Positions 32,601-42,320 of a DNA stretch of 64,000 nt are shown here, piece after piece. The notes beneath the pieces were generated by a model that saw only the letters and a program-made list of their open reading frames with translations, was not told where the DNA came from and did no database searches. Origin of the DNA: Brachypodium distachyon. Lineage: Eukaryota > Streptophyta > Magnoliopsida > Poales > Poaceae. Position 1 is the first letter of the stretch; each line of letters starts with the position of its first letter. Location: contig NC_016132.3 in NCBI RefSeq assembly GCF_000005505.3, positions 28,448,501 to 28,512,500 of the forward strand. Reading direction: 5' to 3'. Made by a program: the position numbers and the translations under genes.

Positions 32601-33883
32601 TCCATGCCGCTGATATGGCGGCATGCGCTAGAAGAGAAATTCCTCCCTGGGCAGAAGAGATCGCCCGCTATTTGAAAGGAGAGGCTCTCCCGGAGGATGA
32701 CGTCGCCGCGGAGCGCGTAGCGCGGCAAGCCAAGATGTACACTGGGATAGACGGCAGCGTCTACCGCAGGCGTGCGAATGGTGTCAAACTCCTTTGCGTG
32801 TCGCAGGAAGAAGGGTGTGCGCTGTTGGAAGACATACATCGAGGCACATGTTCGCACCATGTGGTCTCCCGGGCTTTGGCCGGGAAAGTTTTCCGGCATG
32901 GCTTCTACTGGCCCACGGCCCTGGCCGACGCAGAGCGGCTGGTGAGGACGTGCGAAGCGTGCCAGTTCCACTCAAAGAAGAGCAACCAACCAGCCCAGGC
33001 CCTGCATGTCATCCCGTCCTCATGGCCGTTCGCGGTCTGGGGACTGGACATCGTCGGCAAGCTACCAAGGGCGGTTGGCAGTTACGAATACTTGTTTGTG
33101 GCCGTCGACAAGTTCTCCAAATGGGTGGAGGTGGAACCAGTGCGCAAGGTGACCGCCCAGGCGGCCATCAAGTTCCTTAAGAGAATTGTGTGCCGGTTTG
33201 GTGTTCCTAACAGCATCGTCACCGACAACGGCACGCAATTCACGAGCGCGGCATTTCAAGCCTACTCCGAAGGCATGGGCACTAAGCTGCGCTTCGCGTC
33301 CGTCGCTCACCCGAGGAGCAACGGACAGGCGGAGCGAGCCAACGCAGAGGTTCTGCGGCGGCTCAAGACAAGAACCTTTGACAAGCTCAAAGGCCACGGG
33401 AAGCACTGGATTGAAAAACTCCAGCTCGTGCTGTGGTCCATCCGGACCACACCTAGTCGGGCAACGGGCGGAACTCCTTTCACCCTTGTCTACGGGGCAG
33501 AAGCGGTGCTGCCCCTCGAGCTCAAGTACGGATCTCCCCGAGTACGCGCGTACGGCGACACCAGCCAACACGAGCAAAGGGTCGACGATCTAAACTTCAT
33601 CGAAGAGCTTCGGTGCTGGCTGCTGTGCGAGCCGGGCGCTACCAGCAGGGACTCCGTCATTATCACGACAGACGAGTCCGTCCCCGGGGGCTCGAGAACG
33701 GAGACCTTGTCCTGCGCCGGATACAAGGAACGAAGGCCGGGAACAAGTTGACTCCGAAATGGGAGGGGCCCTTCCGGGTAGTGCAGGTGACCAGGCCGGG
33801 GGCTGTCCGCCTGGAAATCGAAGACGGCTTGCCGGTGCTCAATAGCTGGAATATTGAACACTTGCGCAAATTCTACCCGTGAA
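29610..33883 (+). pseudogene. pol: Tat protease, RT, RNase H (two), integrase
   Basis: Continuation of the Tat polyprotein after the CRM insertion. The protease region (FSADDHPVRQLGSRV, VLVDNEAGLNLL near 29953) ends at a lone in-frame TAG (30554-30556). RT follows in the same frame: CVDFTDLNRACPKDPFP, LDAFSGYHQIKM, FMDDIVIKS. TAG codons at 31598 (expected CAG) and near 31673 split off the RNase H regions. The archaeal-type RNase H keeps its acidic set ([28 protein letters not shown]). Integrase has CSHHV/CEACQFH, then [16 protein letters not shown] and [12 protein letters not shown] frameshift near 33610 separates the C-terminal part (33613-33883; [22 protein letters not shown] stop). No chromodomain, as expected for Tat. 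Confidence 0.92.
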
Positions 33884-34745
33884 GCGGCGGAGCCCGACCC
33901 TCAGGTGATGCCTCCGATGCATACCTCTCGAACTAGTGTAACCGGGCAGCCCCCGTGTGTAAACCGCTAGTTAATTGTGAATAAAGATAAGTGTTTCACC
34001 CCTGAGCTTTGCTTTTGCCTTGTTCGTTTTTCGTGTTTTCCCCTTCCTGCCTCCTGCTTTAAGTGCACAAAGGTGTCTTTCCCTACTTGGTTGTGAGCAA
34101 GGGGCTGCCGTGGCCCCGAAACGAAAACCCGTTGCCGGATCCTTCCAGCACTGGACATGCCATTGGCGGGCTTCCCGCAACGTGCATCACTGGACATGCC
34201 GTTGGCGGGCTTCCCGCAACGTGCATCACTGGACATGCCGTTGGCGGGCTTCCCGCAACGTGCATCACTGGACATGCCGTTGGCGTGCAGTTGCTCGGCC
34301 TCCCGCAGCCTGCACCGCGGAGTCGCTCTGCCTGGGGAAGGAAATGCTCACATCCAAGTTTGGCATTGACCCCTTTGTGCCGGGGGCTGGGGAGCAGGAG
34401 AGATTTGTCTGATTTACCTGTGTTACTTGTTTTCGTAAGTTTCGAAAAAAATTCAGCACCTCGGATCTGGTAAGAGTCTAACCTACAGGAAAGGGAGGAA
34501 TTTTGTACACTGTGGTGCCTGTGAGCTGCCCACGGGTCGCACCATACACCGGTGCCTTGTGGCGGGGGAGGACCGCAACACAAGGGGTTCACCGCACTTC
34601 GAGGCTTCTGAGTTGACGGCTGGCCGCCACGTGTGCGGCGGTTACCCGGTAAGCATGGCGGCGGAAACGGCGTCACGTTCCAGGAAAAGGCGCCACAGTG
34701 CCGCGCGGATCCGTCGCGCGCGGTGGCAAGCCTCCCTCCCGCGTC
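33884..34745 (+). other. Tat spacer, first part
   Basis: No credible gene. AATAAAGATAAG (33980-33991), a likely poly(A) signal, lies about 100 bp after the integrase stop; the same string is found at the same place in the minus-strand Tat element. A 39-bp tandem repeat occupies 34152-34290. Confidence 0.6.
34152..34290 (+). repeat. 39-bp tandem repeat, about 3.5 copies
   Basis: The unit starts TGGACATGCCGTTGGCGGGC and ends GTGCATCAC; copies begin at 34152, 34191, 34230 and 34269. Only single-base differences separate the copies. The period is a multiple of three, so short ORFs span it, but no homology is recognised. Confidence 0.9.
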
Positions 34746-34754
34746 TATAAAAGG
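34746..34754 (+). promoter_or_regulatory. Candidate internal TATA box upstream of hairpins
   Basis: TATAAAAGG lies about 85 bp upstream of the first hairpin. In the minus-strand Tat element a CTATTTAAGG lies in the same relative place (15729-15738). Transcription from it is inferred. Confidence 0.45.
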
Positions 34755-34829
34755 CGCGCCCCAACCATGGAATTGCTCAGAGCGAAGCCGGGTTCGGGGC
34801 CGTGAAAGCAGGTGGTGCGACGGAGGCGC

Positions 34830-35210
34830 GGAGGTGGTGCTTCCCGCCAGCGCCTAGCGCCGGCTGGTGCGCCGCCATCGCGCCCCTGCCGCATCACCCC
34901 ATCGAGCCCACCCCAAGGGGCGCCGCAGAGGCGCGGTGGTAGTGCGTGCCATCGGCGCCCTGCGCCGACAGGTGCACTGCCGTTGTGCCCCTGCTGCGCT
35001 TCCTCAAAGGGGCGGTTCCGGGGCGAGGGTCGCCACAGAGGCACTATGGTGGTGCATCCCGTCAGCATCCGGCGCCGACGGGGTGCATTGCCACAGTGCC
35101 CGTGTCGCCCCCGCCGAAGGGTACCTCCGCAAGGAGCAGGGGCTGCCGCGGAGACTCTATGATAGTGCATGCCATCCGTGCCTTGTGCCGGCGGGTGCAC
35201 TATCATAGGG
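34830..35210 (+). repeat. Array of four diverged units, each an imperfect hairpin
   Basis: Units spaced by about 100-115 bp share GGTGGTGC-like left arms and GGTGCACTGCC-like right arms around a GC-rich loop: 34831-34880, 34931-34986, 35042-35099 and 35157-35208. The last is the best: CTATGATAGTGCA pairs with TGCACTATCATAG across about 26 bases. The unit repeats and the arms are both visible in the sequence; folding energies were not computed. Confidence 0.65.
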
Positions 35211-36151
35211 ACCCGGCCGCATTCCCGTTGAGAGAGCCTTTTTCGGGCGCGGGTCGTTGCGAGGACGCTGTGATGGCGCCCATGCCGGCGCTCGTCGCTC
35301 GTTCCGGCCCATCACCGCGTCCTTGCCGCGGCCCTCGAGCAGTTTAGCTCCCGGGTAACAAGGGTCGTCGCATCCCTGGGGACGACTTCCCTAGAGAAAA
35401 CCCAAGTCTCCCCAGTTGGGCTGTCGCTGGAAGGCTATAACCTCCTCGTCGCCCGTGCCCGCCGTTCGGGGTGTGGCGAAGCCGGCGCCGAGGACATTAT
35501 AGCGATCTCGCGGCTGCTCCCGGAGCGGAGTCCTCCTAAGCCAGGGTTCGTCCCTGAAGGCCAGGGTCCGCCCCTGAGGGCGAGGGTTCCCGCCGCATCC
35601 CTCCGAGATCGTTTCCCTTGAACTGGTACCCCAGATGGTTTCCTACCGAGGCAGTGCCCCATCTGCACGCTACCGCAGAGCATCGCGGAACATTGGACCA
35701 AACGGAAAAGCTAAGTATCTGAACATGGACGCTGAATTCGCTAAGAGCTGAACGAAATCGAGCACTGCCCCGCTGGGTGCGGCCCCGGATCCCGCGCGTA
35801 ACCGGAGTGTTAGAAGGGACGCTTGCGGGGGGAGTGCGCTCCCCGTGTGGCCCCCGGGTCCGCTCCGGGAGGACACGGCTTGGAGTGGTTACCCCGCAAG
35901 CGGAGTGACTCCCCGCTACCGCTTGGCCCCAGGTCGGCACTGCGGGTCCGTCCTGGGTCCCTGGTCTGGTCAAGGGTGAGGCGTGCGTGAGTCCCCCCGC
36001 AACACAAGGCAGGACACGCAAAGGCTAAGGGAACCACCCCGCGAGGCGGCCTCGGGAATAAAGGACAAAAATTGAGCAAACTATCAAGCTTGATTAACTA
36101 AGTGTCAAATGGTTACATGGACTAATCAAAAGGGTCATTGTCCAAACGGCG
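35211..36151. other. Tat spacer, 3' flank of the antisense gene
   Basis: About 0.9 kb of GC-rich sequence with no recognisable gene. It contains repeated CCGGAGCGGA and GTCCGCTCCGG-like blocks. It should hold the 3' UTR and terminator of the antisense gene ending at 36152. Confidence 0.5.
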
Positions 36152-39100
36152 CTAAGCGCCATACTTGCAGGAAAAGCAAACAAGAAGGAGGTACAGGGGA
36201 AGCAACGAGTATAGCTGGGGGCTGCGGCCACTAGCTGTCGCCGTCTTCGGCCGGGGGGTCGACGGGGGTTCAGGCTCCGGCTTCATCTGCATCCGCTCGA
36301 CGACCTCGTCGACAAACTCGCGCACTGCTTGGGTGTGCGTGGGCTCGTCCTCGCTGTCGGACCAAGCATCCAGCGGAGACTCGAAGGGGAATTCCGGGTC
36401 CCATAGATGGATTCGCGGGAGGATTGTCCCGGCAACCTCCTGGGCGCAGTTGGCGACTTCGTTGGCGCCGTACTTGGCGATCCAGACGTCGACCGCCCCG
36501 AGCTTCCCCAACAAGTCGGAGAAGAAGGGGATCAGCGTCGTGACATCCGTGCCGTCCACCTCTGCTGCCTGCAGCTCGAACTTGGGCAGCAGGTCGCGCA
36601 GCGACTCGGCGATCTTCGCCAGCTTCTCCGTCTCGAGCTGCCGCTGCCCGATCAGCGTGCTGTGATGGAGTCGGGCGTCTTGCGCGGCCTTCTTGGCCTT
36701 GCTGACGCGGCCCTCCAACTTCGCAAGCTCCAAGGCTTGGGTCGCGTTGGCCTCGCCGGCCTTGGTGAGCTCTTCCCGGACGGCGGCCAACTCGTCCTTG
36801 AGCCCGGCCGCTTTGCCTTTGACGGAGTTGAGCTCGGCCTCGTGCGGAGTCACCGCTCTCGCCGCGTCCTCAGCAGCCTTGACCTGCACCTTCAGCAGGA
36901 CGCGGAGGCCTTCGATTTCGCCGCGGTAGTGAGCGATCAGCTCGCTCTTCTCGTCCAGCCGCACCTGGGCCGTCGCGAGCACCTCGGCATGCTCCTTCCG
37001 GGACGCTTCTAGGGTTACCGCCATTGCGTCGAGCCTTCCTGGGAGCTCCGTGCGCTGGACCTCCAGTTGCTGACGGAGCTCGGTCTCCGGGACTACCGGC
37101 TCCCGGGCAGCCTCCAGGGCTTGTCGGGCCAGCCGCGCCTCCTCGCGCAGCCGGGAGAGTTCGTGCCGCTCTCTCTCGACAGCCTCCCGCAACTCGCCGA
37201 GTTGATTCTTGGCGGCGGTGTGGCGCTCCCTCACCTCGTTATAGGAGGTGTCGAAGGCGAACTGCTGGTCCCGAATGGCGTCCAGAAACCGGTGGCCCCG
37301 CTCGAAGACGCTCGGATCCCCGGTAAGAGGATTCCAAGCGACCCCGGCGAGGGTGCCGAGGTCGGTGCCGAGGAGAGCCCCCGAGGATGATGAAGCCCCA
37401 GCTGCCGAAGTGGAGCTGGGCGCGGGGTCGCCAATTTGCTCCCGGGGGTCTTGCCGTCCTTCCCCAACAACTTCCCCCACGCCTAGGCTCCGGGGCACCG
37501 GGGTTGGAAAGGGCTCCCTGCTCCCGGCAGGGGTCGTCCCCTGTTGGAGAACGGGTGAGCCCGAGCCGGCCACGTCCGCGGCTTCGGGCGCGTAGCCGAG
37601 TGCCGCCGCCGCGGCGGCGGTCCCCACTGCTGCAGCTGTGTCCGTCGCGGCAGGCACGGACACAGGAGCCGTTTCCGACTCCACTTCCGCCCCCGCGGTC
37701 CTGACGACCGAGTCGGGATTGACGACGGCCGCGCCTGTTCCGGGCGCGGGCGCACTTGTGCCTGCACCCGTGGAAAAGCATGAGGGTCGGCGATGGTTGG
37801 TGCTATCGAAGGCGAATAAGGGCGACCGGGGCGGTTACCTTGTGCGGCCGTCGGGCTTGCCGGTGCGGCCACCACTACCTCACCTGCGCCAGCGGGAGCA
37901 TCCAAGGGTCTTACCGCGGGCGAGCTGCCGCTCGCTGCAGAAAGAGAAGGTATGTTTGTGAATTTTGCTAGCAGGAATTGCAGTTGCAGAGAATCGACAA
38001 AGACATACCTGGTGCCGGCTCTGTCTCTGCTTGGGCTGGGTCGCCAAGGGGCGCGCCTGCGCCGACGCAGGCCCCCGAGGCAGCGGGGTCGGTGGCGTCG
38101 CCAGCGTCCGCGCGCATCCTTTTGCTTGGCGAGCCGGGCGGGGAATCACTTCTCGCCCTCTTGCTGGCGCCCGCGGGCGAGGAGGACTTCAGAGGGTTGC
38201 GCCGGAGCACGAAGCCCCGGAAGACCCCCTGAGCGGGCGGCGCCGTGGGCGCCCGCAGTGTCGTCGTGACCCGGAGAGCTCCAGGTGTCAACGGCGATGC
38301 CGCCGCGACGCCGGGCGCCAAGCTCGCGGAGGCCCCCGCTACTGGAGCGAAGGCCGTCGCCGGGGTGCCGATGGACCCCGCAGGTGCTGACGTTGCCGGG
38401 GTACCGGCGAGCACCCCGGGGCCGGGTCCCGCCGCGGAGCTGGCGGCCGCTGGCAAGACAGGGGCCGCCGCCGAGGCACTCGCGGCCCCTGTTGCCGCGG
38501 ATGCCGTCGTGGTACCAACGGGCGCCCCAGGAGCGGCGGCTGCCGCTAGGTTAGGGGCCGCTGCCGGGGCGGACGTCGCTGTTGAGGAAGTGGCTGCGAC
38601 CACATCAAACGCCCTCGACCTTCTCAGGATCAGGGGCGCGCTGTCACTGCTTTCCTCGTCGTCGTCCTCCACGGCGACGACTTCCGGGGACGCAACCACC
38701 TGGCCCGCCTTGTCGTCCAGCGACCGGAGGGAGGGCCAGCTGGGCTCGGACCCGCCCTCGCTCTCCTCGAGCACCTGCTTCCCGCGGGGTGCTTGCGGGA
38801 GAGCGTGCGGGACGCGGGTGGGGGTGTCGTCCATCAGCCCCCACTCGTTGCAGGGCGGGAAGGCGCCGACGATGTCGCTGAGCGCCTTGACGCCGGCATG
38901 GAGAGCAGAGACCCCCGGCGGGAACTCTATCGACTGGAAGACCTCGCCGGAGATCCCCTTCACCCACGTCTTGAGGGACTCCAAGTCCATGCCGTCCGCC
39001 TGGAGGCATGTCCTGTCCCCGGAGCCCGTGTACATCCACGCGGGCCGGGAACGCAGCTGCAGCGGGGCTATGCGCCGATGGACGAAGGTGCGCGCCACGT

Positions 39101-39842
39101 CGCCGTCTGTGAGCCCCGCTGGCCGCAACGCCTTGATCTTCTCCACGATGGGGAGGAGGTCGGCGTCGCGGTGGTACCTGTCCGGCCAGCCGATCTGGGG
39201 CACCGGCAGCCCCGTCGGCGGTTGGATGAACTCCTGGGGGTCCTCCACTCGGACCCAGCACCAGTCGCCCCGCCACTCTTTTTCGATCTTCTTCCCCGAC
39301 CGAACGATGAACTCCGAATTTATCTGGTCGCGGGCGCGGAAAACCACCCCTGACGACATCGCCTTTGCGTTGTCGATGCGCGGGTAAAAGTAATGGCGGA
39401 AGAGCCCCACCAACGGCATCACTCCCACGAACGCCTCGCAGAGGAACTGGAAGGTGGCGAGGAGGAAGAGCGAGGTGGGGTGGAGCTGCGCCACCTGCAA
39501 CTGATAGGATTCCATCAGTGCGTGGAGGAACAGAGAGAAGGGCGGCACCAGGCCGCAGAGGAGGAAGCGCGCGAACACCCGGAAGTCGTTATCCTGGTGT
39601 TCGACGCCCGCCGGGAAGATCCGCGTCTCCCCGTGCTCGTTGAAGTTGGAGGCGACGGCGTGCCGGAGCTTCCCCAGCGCCTCGCCGTTGTATCCGGGGT
39701 GGAAGAAGGCTACTTTTGCGCGCATCTCCCGCCTCTTCTGGTCCTTGGTGGCGGCCGCTTTGAGTGCCGCCTCGGTCTTCCTGGTCGCGGGCTTCTTCGA
39801 AGACTGGACTTCCTTCCCCTTCCTGGCGGTGGGGGGCGCCAT
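36152..39842 (-). CDS. Tat antisense gene (aORF), three exons, open throughout
   Basis: Exon 1 is 39842-38009, exon 2 37934-37839, exon 3 37761-36152. The introns (38008-37935, GTATGT...CTGCAG; 37838-37762, GTAACC...GTGCAG) are 74 and 77 bp. Splicing keeps one frame of 1180 codons without a stop (1179 aa). Residues 1-30 are Lys-rich. About 30-300 form the domain Pfam calls 'putative gypsy type transposon' (VAFFHPGYNGEALGKL, GLFRHYFYPRID, WCWVRVEDPQEF). An acidic EDDDEESSD stretch and an Ala/Pro-rich region follow. A bipartite NLS-like KRARSDSPPGSPSKRMR is at about 560-576, a coiled coil at about 810-1040, and the C-terminal signature is FPFESPLDAWSDSEDE. An in-frame ATG at 39935 could extend the start; 39842 is chosen because copy 1 uses it and a TATA-like box sits 110 bp before it. 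The molecular role is unknown; nuclear action is inferred. It is the only undamaged long coding region in the window. Confidence 0.8.
37762..37838 (-). other. Intron 2 of the antisense gene
   Basis: 77 bp with GTAACC donor and GGGTGCAG acceptor. Removing it joins a split Gly codon and keeps the frame. Confidence 0.7.
37935..38008 (-). other. Intron 1 of the antisense gene
   Basis: 74 bp with GTATGT donor and a pyrimidine-rich CTCTTTCTGCAG acceptor. Unspliced, the frame stops at 37968 inside the intron. Confidence 0.75.
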
Positions 39843-39944
39843 GGGGAGCGAGGGCGGTAGCGGGCGAGAGCGCAGGGATGCGAGATGCGGAAGAGGGTGG
39901 AGGCGAAAGGGCAAAGTGTTGCTCCCCGTTGCCAACAGTGGAAG

Positions 39945-39953
39945 CTTTATGAC
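39945..39953 (-). promoter_or_regulatory. TATA-like box of the antisense gene
   Basis: The minus strand reads CATAAAGC about 110 bp before the ATG at 39842, matching 191-198 before copy 1. Confidence 0.5.
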
Positions 39954-40238
39954 GCCCGGTCGTTTGGTAACGGCCGGTTCCGTACCCTACGGGTGCGCGG
40001 GGATAACTCCTAATCACTGGGAGTGATGCACGGGGTGGCCTTAACTACCCTATTTAGGGGGGGGGGAAGTTAGGGCGGAAATCTCGCGCCCACTACTCCG
40101 CTTTTGGCGGCACTGTACACGGGGCAGCGAAGGGACGCGGGCCCGCAACTGATCGGGGGCCCACGTGTCGGTTAAGGGCGTAGCCCGGCAACCGGCTAGG
40201 AAGAGACCCTTCCGGGAACAGGTGATGCCGGCCCACGC

Positions 40239-40249
40239 CCGGGGGCTAC
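40239..40249 (+). other. Polypurine tract of plus-strand Tat element
   Basis: CCGGGGGCTAC directly before LTR start TGTCGCACCAG, identical in form to the tract at 12557-12569. The 39843-40238 interval holds only the antisense gene's upstream region. Confidence 0.78.
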
Positions 40250-41247
40250 TGTCGCACCAGTGGCACACGGGGTACCACCGCTGCGTGACGCGTGGCCCCC
40301 TCCCCCGGGTTCCCGGGAAGGTCTCATCCCGGGGAGCGCCGACGAGCTTCCCGGCAAGCTACCAGCCCGAAAGAGGCTAGCGGGGCTTCTGGGAATATTC
40401 CCGCTTAGGCACCCTCCCGGGTGCGCTGGGCCCGGGTGCTTCCCGGGCCGACTTGCGGGGACTGGGGATTCCCGGACGCTTGCCCCCGCCTCGGGTCGTG
40501 GGGCCCACTGGACAGCGCCACGCAGGCGCGTGACGGGCGCGGAACGCGCGGTCCCACCAAGGCAAGGGGTAAGGCACGCGGCTCAGTGAACGAGCCGACC
40601 TAAGGGTAGTTACCCATCCGATCCAAGGAACAGTGGTTGTCCAATCCTACCCTAGGGCCCTAGGCCCCTCGCAGCGGAGGTGGCACCCATGCATGCCACC
40701 AGCTCACCAGGGAGAGTTGCTTGCCTCCCCGTTGGACGCTTGTAGCCCATGCATCGTGGCACGTGTGGCATCCCCTTGTGTATAAAAGGAGGACCCATGC
40801 CAACGGTCAAGGGGGTTAGAGGGTTGACGGGTCAGACAGTGGGAGAGGAGAGTCAGTTGGTCAGTTAGTTGGTTCGGGCGAAGCTCGCTCGATAGACGCT
40901 TACTGGCTCCAGTAGGCAGCCGGCGGAGAGTAGTGAGGAGTGCCTAGCCACTGAGAGCAAGCCCGGGAGCTTGCCCGGCGAACTGTAAACATTTGATCCG
41001 TAATCAATATCAGCTCAGACAGGCAGAACGTAGGGTTTTACACCTCCGGGTGGCCCGAACCTGGGTAAAAAACATGCGTGCGTCTGTTCTTGGACCAGCG
41101 CGTACCCCTAGCACTTTGCCTCGCCGACCCCGTAGGGCCTCATCGGCTGTGCCGGCGATCATCTGGTCTCCACCCCAGATGCCCCTACCGAACCTAAAAG
41201 GGGGACGTGACTGCACGCCCCCGGTGTCGGAGCACCGAGCGACGACA
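40250..41247 (+). repeat. Tat LTR shared between two internal regions
   Basis: The LTR is 998 bp, TGTCGCACCAG to GAGCGACGACA, with TATAAAAGG at 40781-40789 and a CACCTCCGGGTGGCCCGAACCTGGG-like block near 41040. It follows aORF and polypurine tract (3' LTR position) and is followed by a primer-binding site and gag (5' LTR position). It therefore serves both sides, as expected after recombination between LTRs of tandem copies. Confidence 0.88.
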
Positions 41248-41249
41248 TC

Positions 41250-41268
41250 TGGCACGCCAGGTAGGGGG
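41250..41268 (+). promoter_or_regulatory. Primer-binding site of Tat element
   Basis: TGGCACGCCAGGTAGGGGG begins two bases after the LTR end. Grass Tat elements typically have TGGCGCGCCAGGTAGGGGG here; one base differs. I did not assign the tRNA. Confidence 0.75.
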
Positions 41269-41357
41269 CGCGGGAGTGGACAGCGCCGGAGATCGCCGGC
41301 AGCGGAAGTTCCCATCGGCATCGGCTTCACTCTTCTTCGTCGACGAGCCTTGTCACC

Positions 41358-41616
41358 ATGCCCCCCAAGCGGGCTGGTGATCCACGCATAGACCCGCGTG
41401 AGGCCCCAGCGGCGCACACGCGGTCGCACGACGTGCGACCCGAGTCGGGAGCTCAAGAGAATCCCGAGCCCTCGAGGGTGCATCAAACGCAGTTGCCTCC
41501 ACCGCCTCCCCGACCGTCAACCGACAATCGGCCGAGGGGACCGGCTGCCCCCCGCGTCGGGGGCAGTCGGGCGAGCACGCATGGCGTCGCCCGGGCCAGC
41601 CAACGGGTGGAGTCGC
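41358..41616 (+). pseudogene. gag: Tat gag N-terminus, truncated
   Basis: Starts MPPKRAGDPRIDPREAP and covers the Pro/Arg-rich N-terminus only (to QRVESR). It overlaps and closely matches 19755-19970. At about 41616 it is joined tail to tail with an inverted RT fragment. Capsid, zinc knuckle and protease are absent. Confidence 0.82.
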
Positions 41617-42267
41617 GGCATGCACGTCTAACAGTAGCAGCCAACCGTGGTGAGAAATGCTGTTTTCTCCTCATCTTCGACTGCCATCTTCATCTGATGG
41701 TAGCCGGAGAAGGCGTTTAAGAAGCAAAAGACTCGCAACCCGCTATAGAATGTACTATTTGATCGATACGAGGTACAGGGAAGGGGTCCTTAGGACATGC
41801 ACGATTAAAATTAGTAAAATCTACGCACATGCGCAATTCATTTCCAGCTTTAGGGACTACAATAGGGTTTGCTAACCAAGTAGGGTACAACACTTCCCTG
41901 ATTGCCCCGGCGTTCTTGAGCTTCTCCACTTCCTGCTGGATGAAGTCCTTGCATTCTTGCGCTTGCCGGCAAACCTTTTGCTTGACGGGCCGTGTGTCTG
42001 GCCGCACCGCCAGCCGATGCTCGATCACCTCCCTAGGGACTCCGGGAAGATCTGACGGCTCCCAAGCAAACACGTCAGAGTTCTCCCGGAGGAAGGCGAC
42101 GAGGGCGCTTTCCTATTTGTCGCCGAGGCTCGCACCAATGGAGACGGTGCGTGCCTCGTTGCCGGCATGCAGTGCCACCTTCTTGACCTTGATGCCCTCC
42201 TCCTTCAGCTTTGTGCCCTTGCTTACGCGCGGGCGGGAGCTGGAGCTACCCCCGGCATCCTGCCGGG
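41617..42267 (-). pseudogene. pol: Tat protease/RT fragment, inverted
   Basis: On the minus strand from 42267: a linker (PRQDAGGSSSSRPRVSKG), then the same protease-RT connection as at 30500-30600, including a TAG (42113-42115) at the equivalent codon. RT follows: FAWEPSDLPGVPREVIEHRL, CVDFTNFNRACPKDPFP, then a small shift and motif-A-like NAFSGYHQMKM, ending near the CMPFG motif. It diverges from 30450-31050 at many bases, so it is from another copy. Confidence 0.85.
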
Positions 42268-42320
42268 GAGCATTGATGTTTCTTCTCAATGTGCCTAGGT
42301 TAATAGGAGCATGGGTGTTT
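42268..42320 (+). repeat. 53-bp Tekay LTR scrap at a breakpoint
   Basis: GAGCATTGATGTTTC...GGAGCATGGGTGTTT is the reverse complement of about 53293-53345 in the Tekay LTR, with one mismatch or so. It lies exactly between inverted Tat RT sequence and Tekay integrase, so it looks like filler DNA copied during end joining. Confidence 0.75.

Noticed and set aside
34020..34412. Frames across the 39-bp tandem repeat as a repeat protein
   Set aside because: Any period divisible by three keeps frames open. Several overlapping frames are open equally and none resembles a known protein.
38245..39387. 380-codon plus-strand frame
   Set aside because: It is a shadow of exon 1 of the antisense gene. It has no domain, and its strand lacks the splice sites and promoter spacing seen on the other.
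40047..40613. A small transposon with CTACCCT inverted ends inside the Tat LTR region
   Set aside because: The interval contains the Tat polypurine tract and LTR start, which are also found at 12.5 kb; the shorter form at 1-110 is better explained by a deletion.
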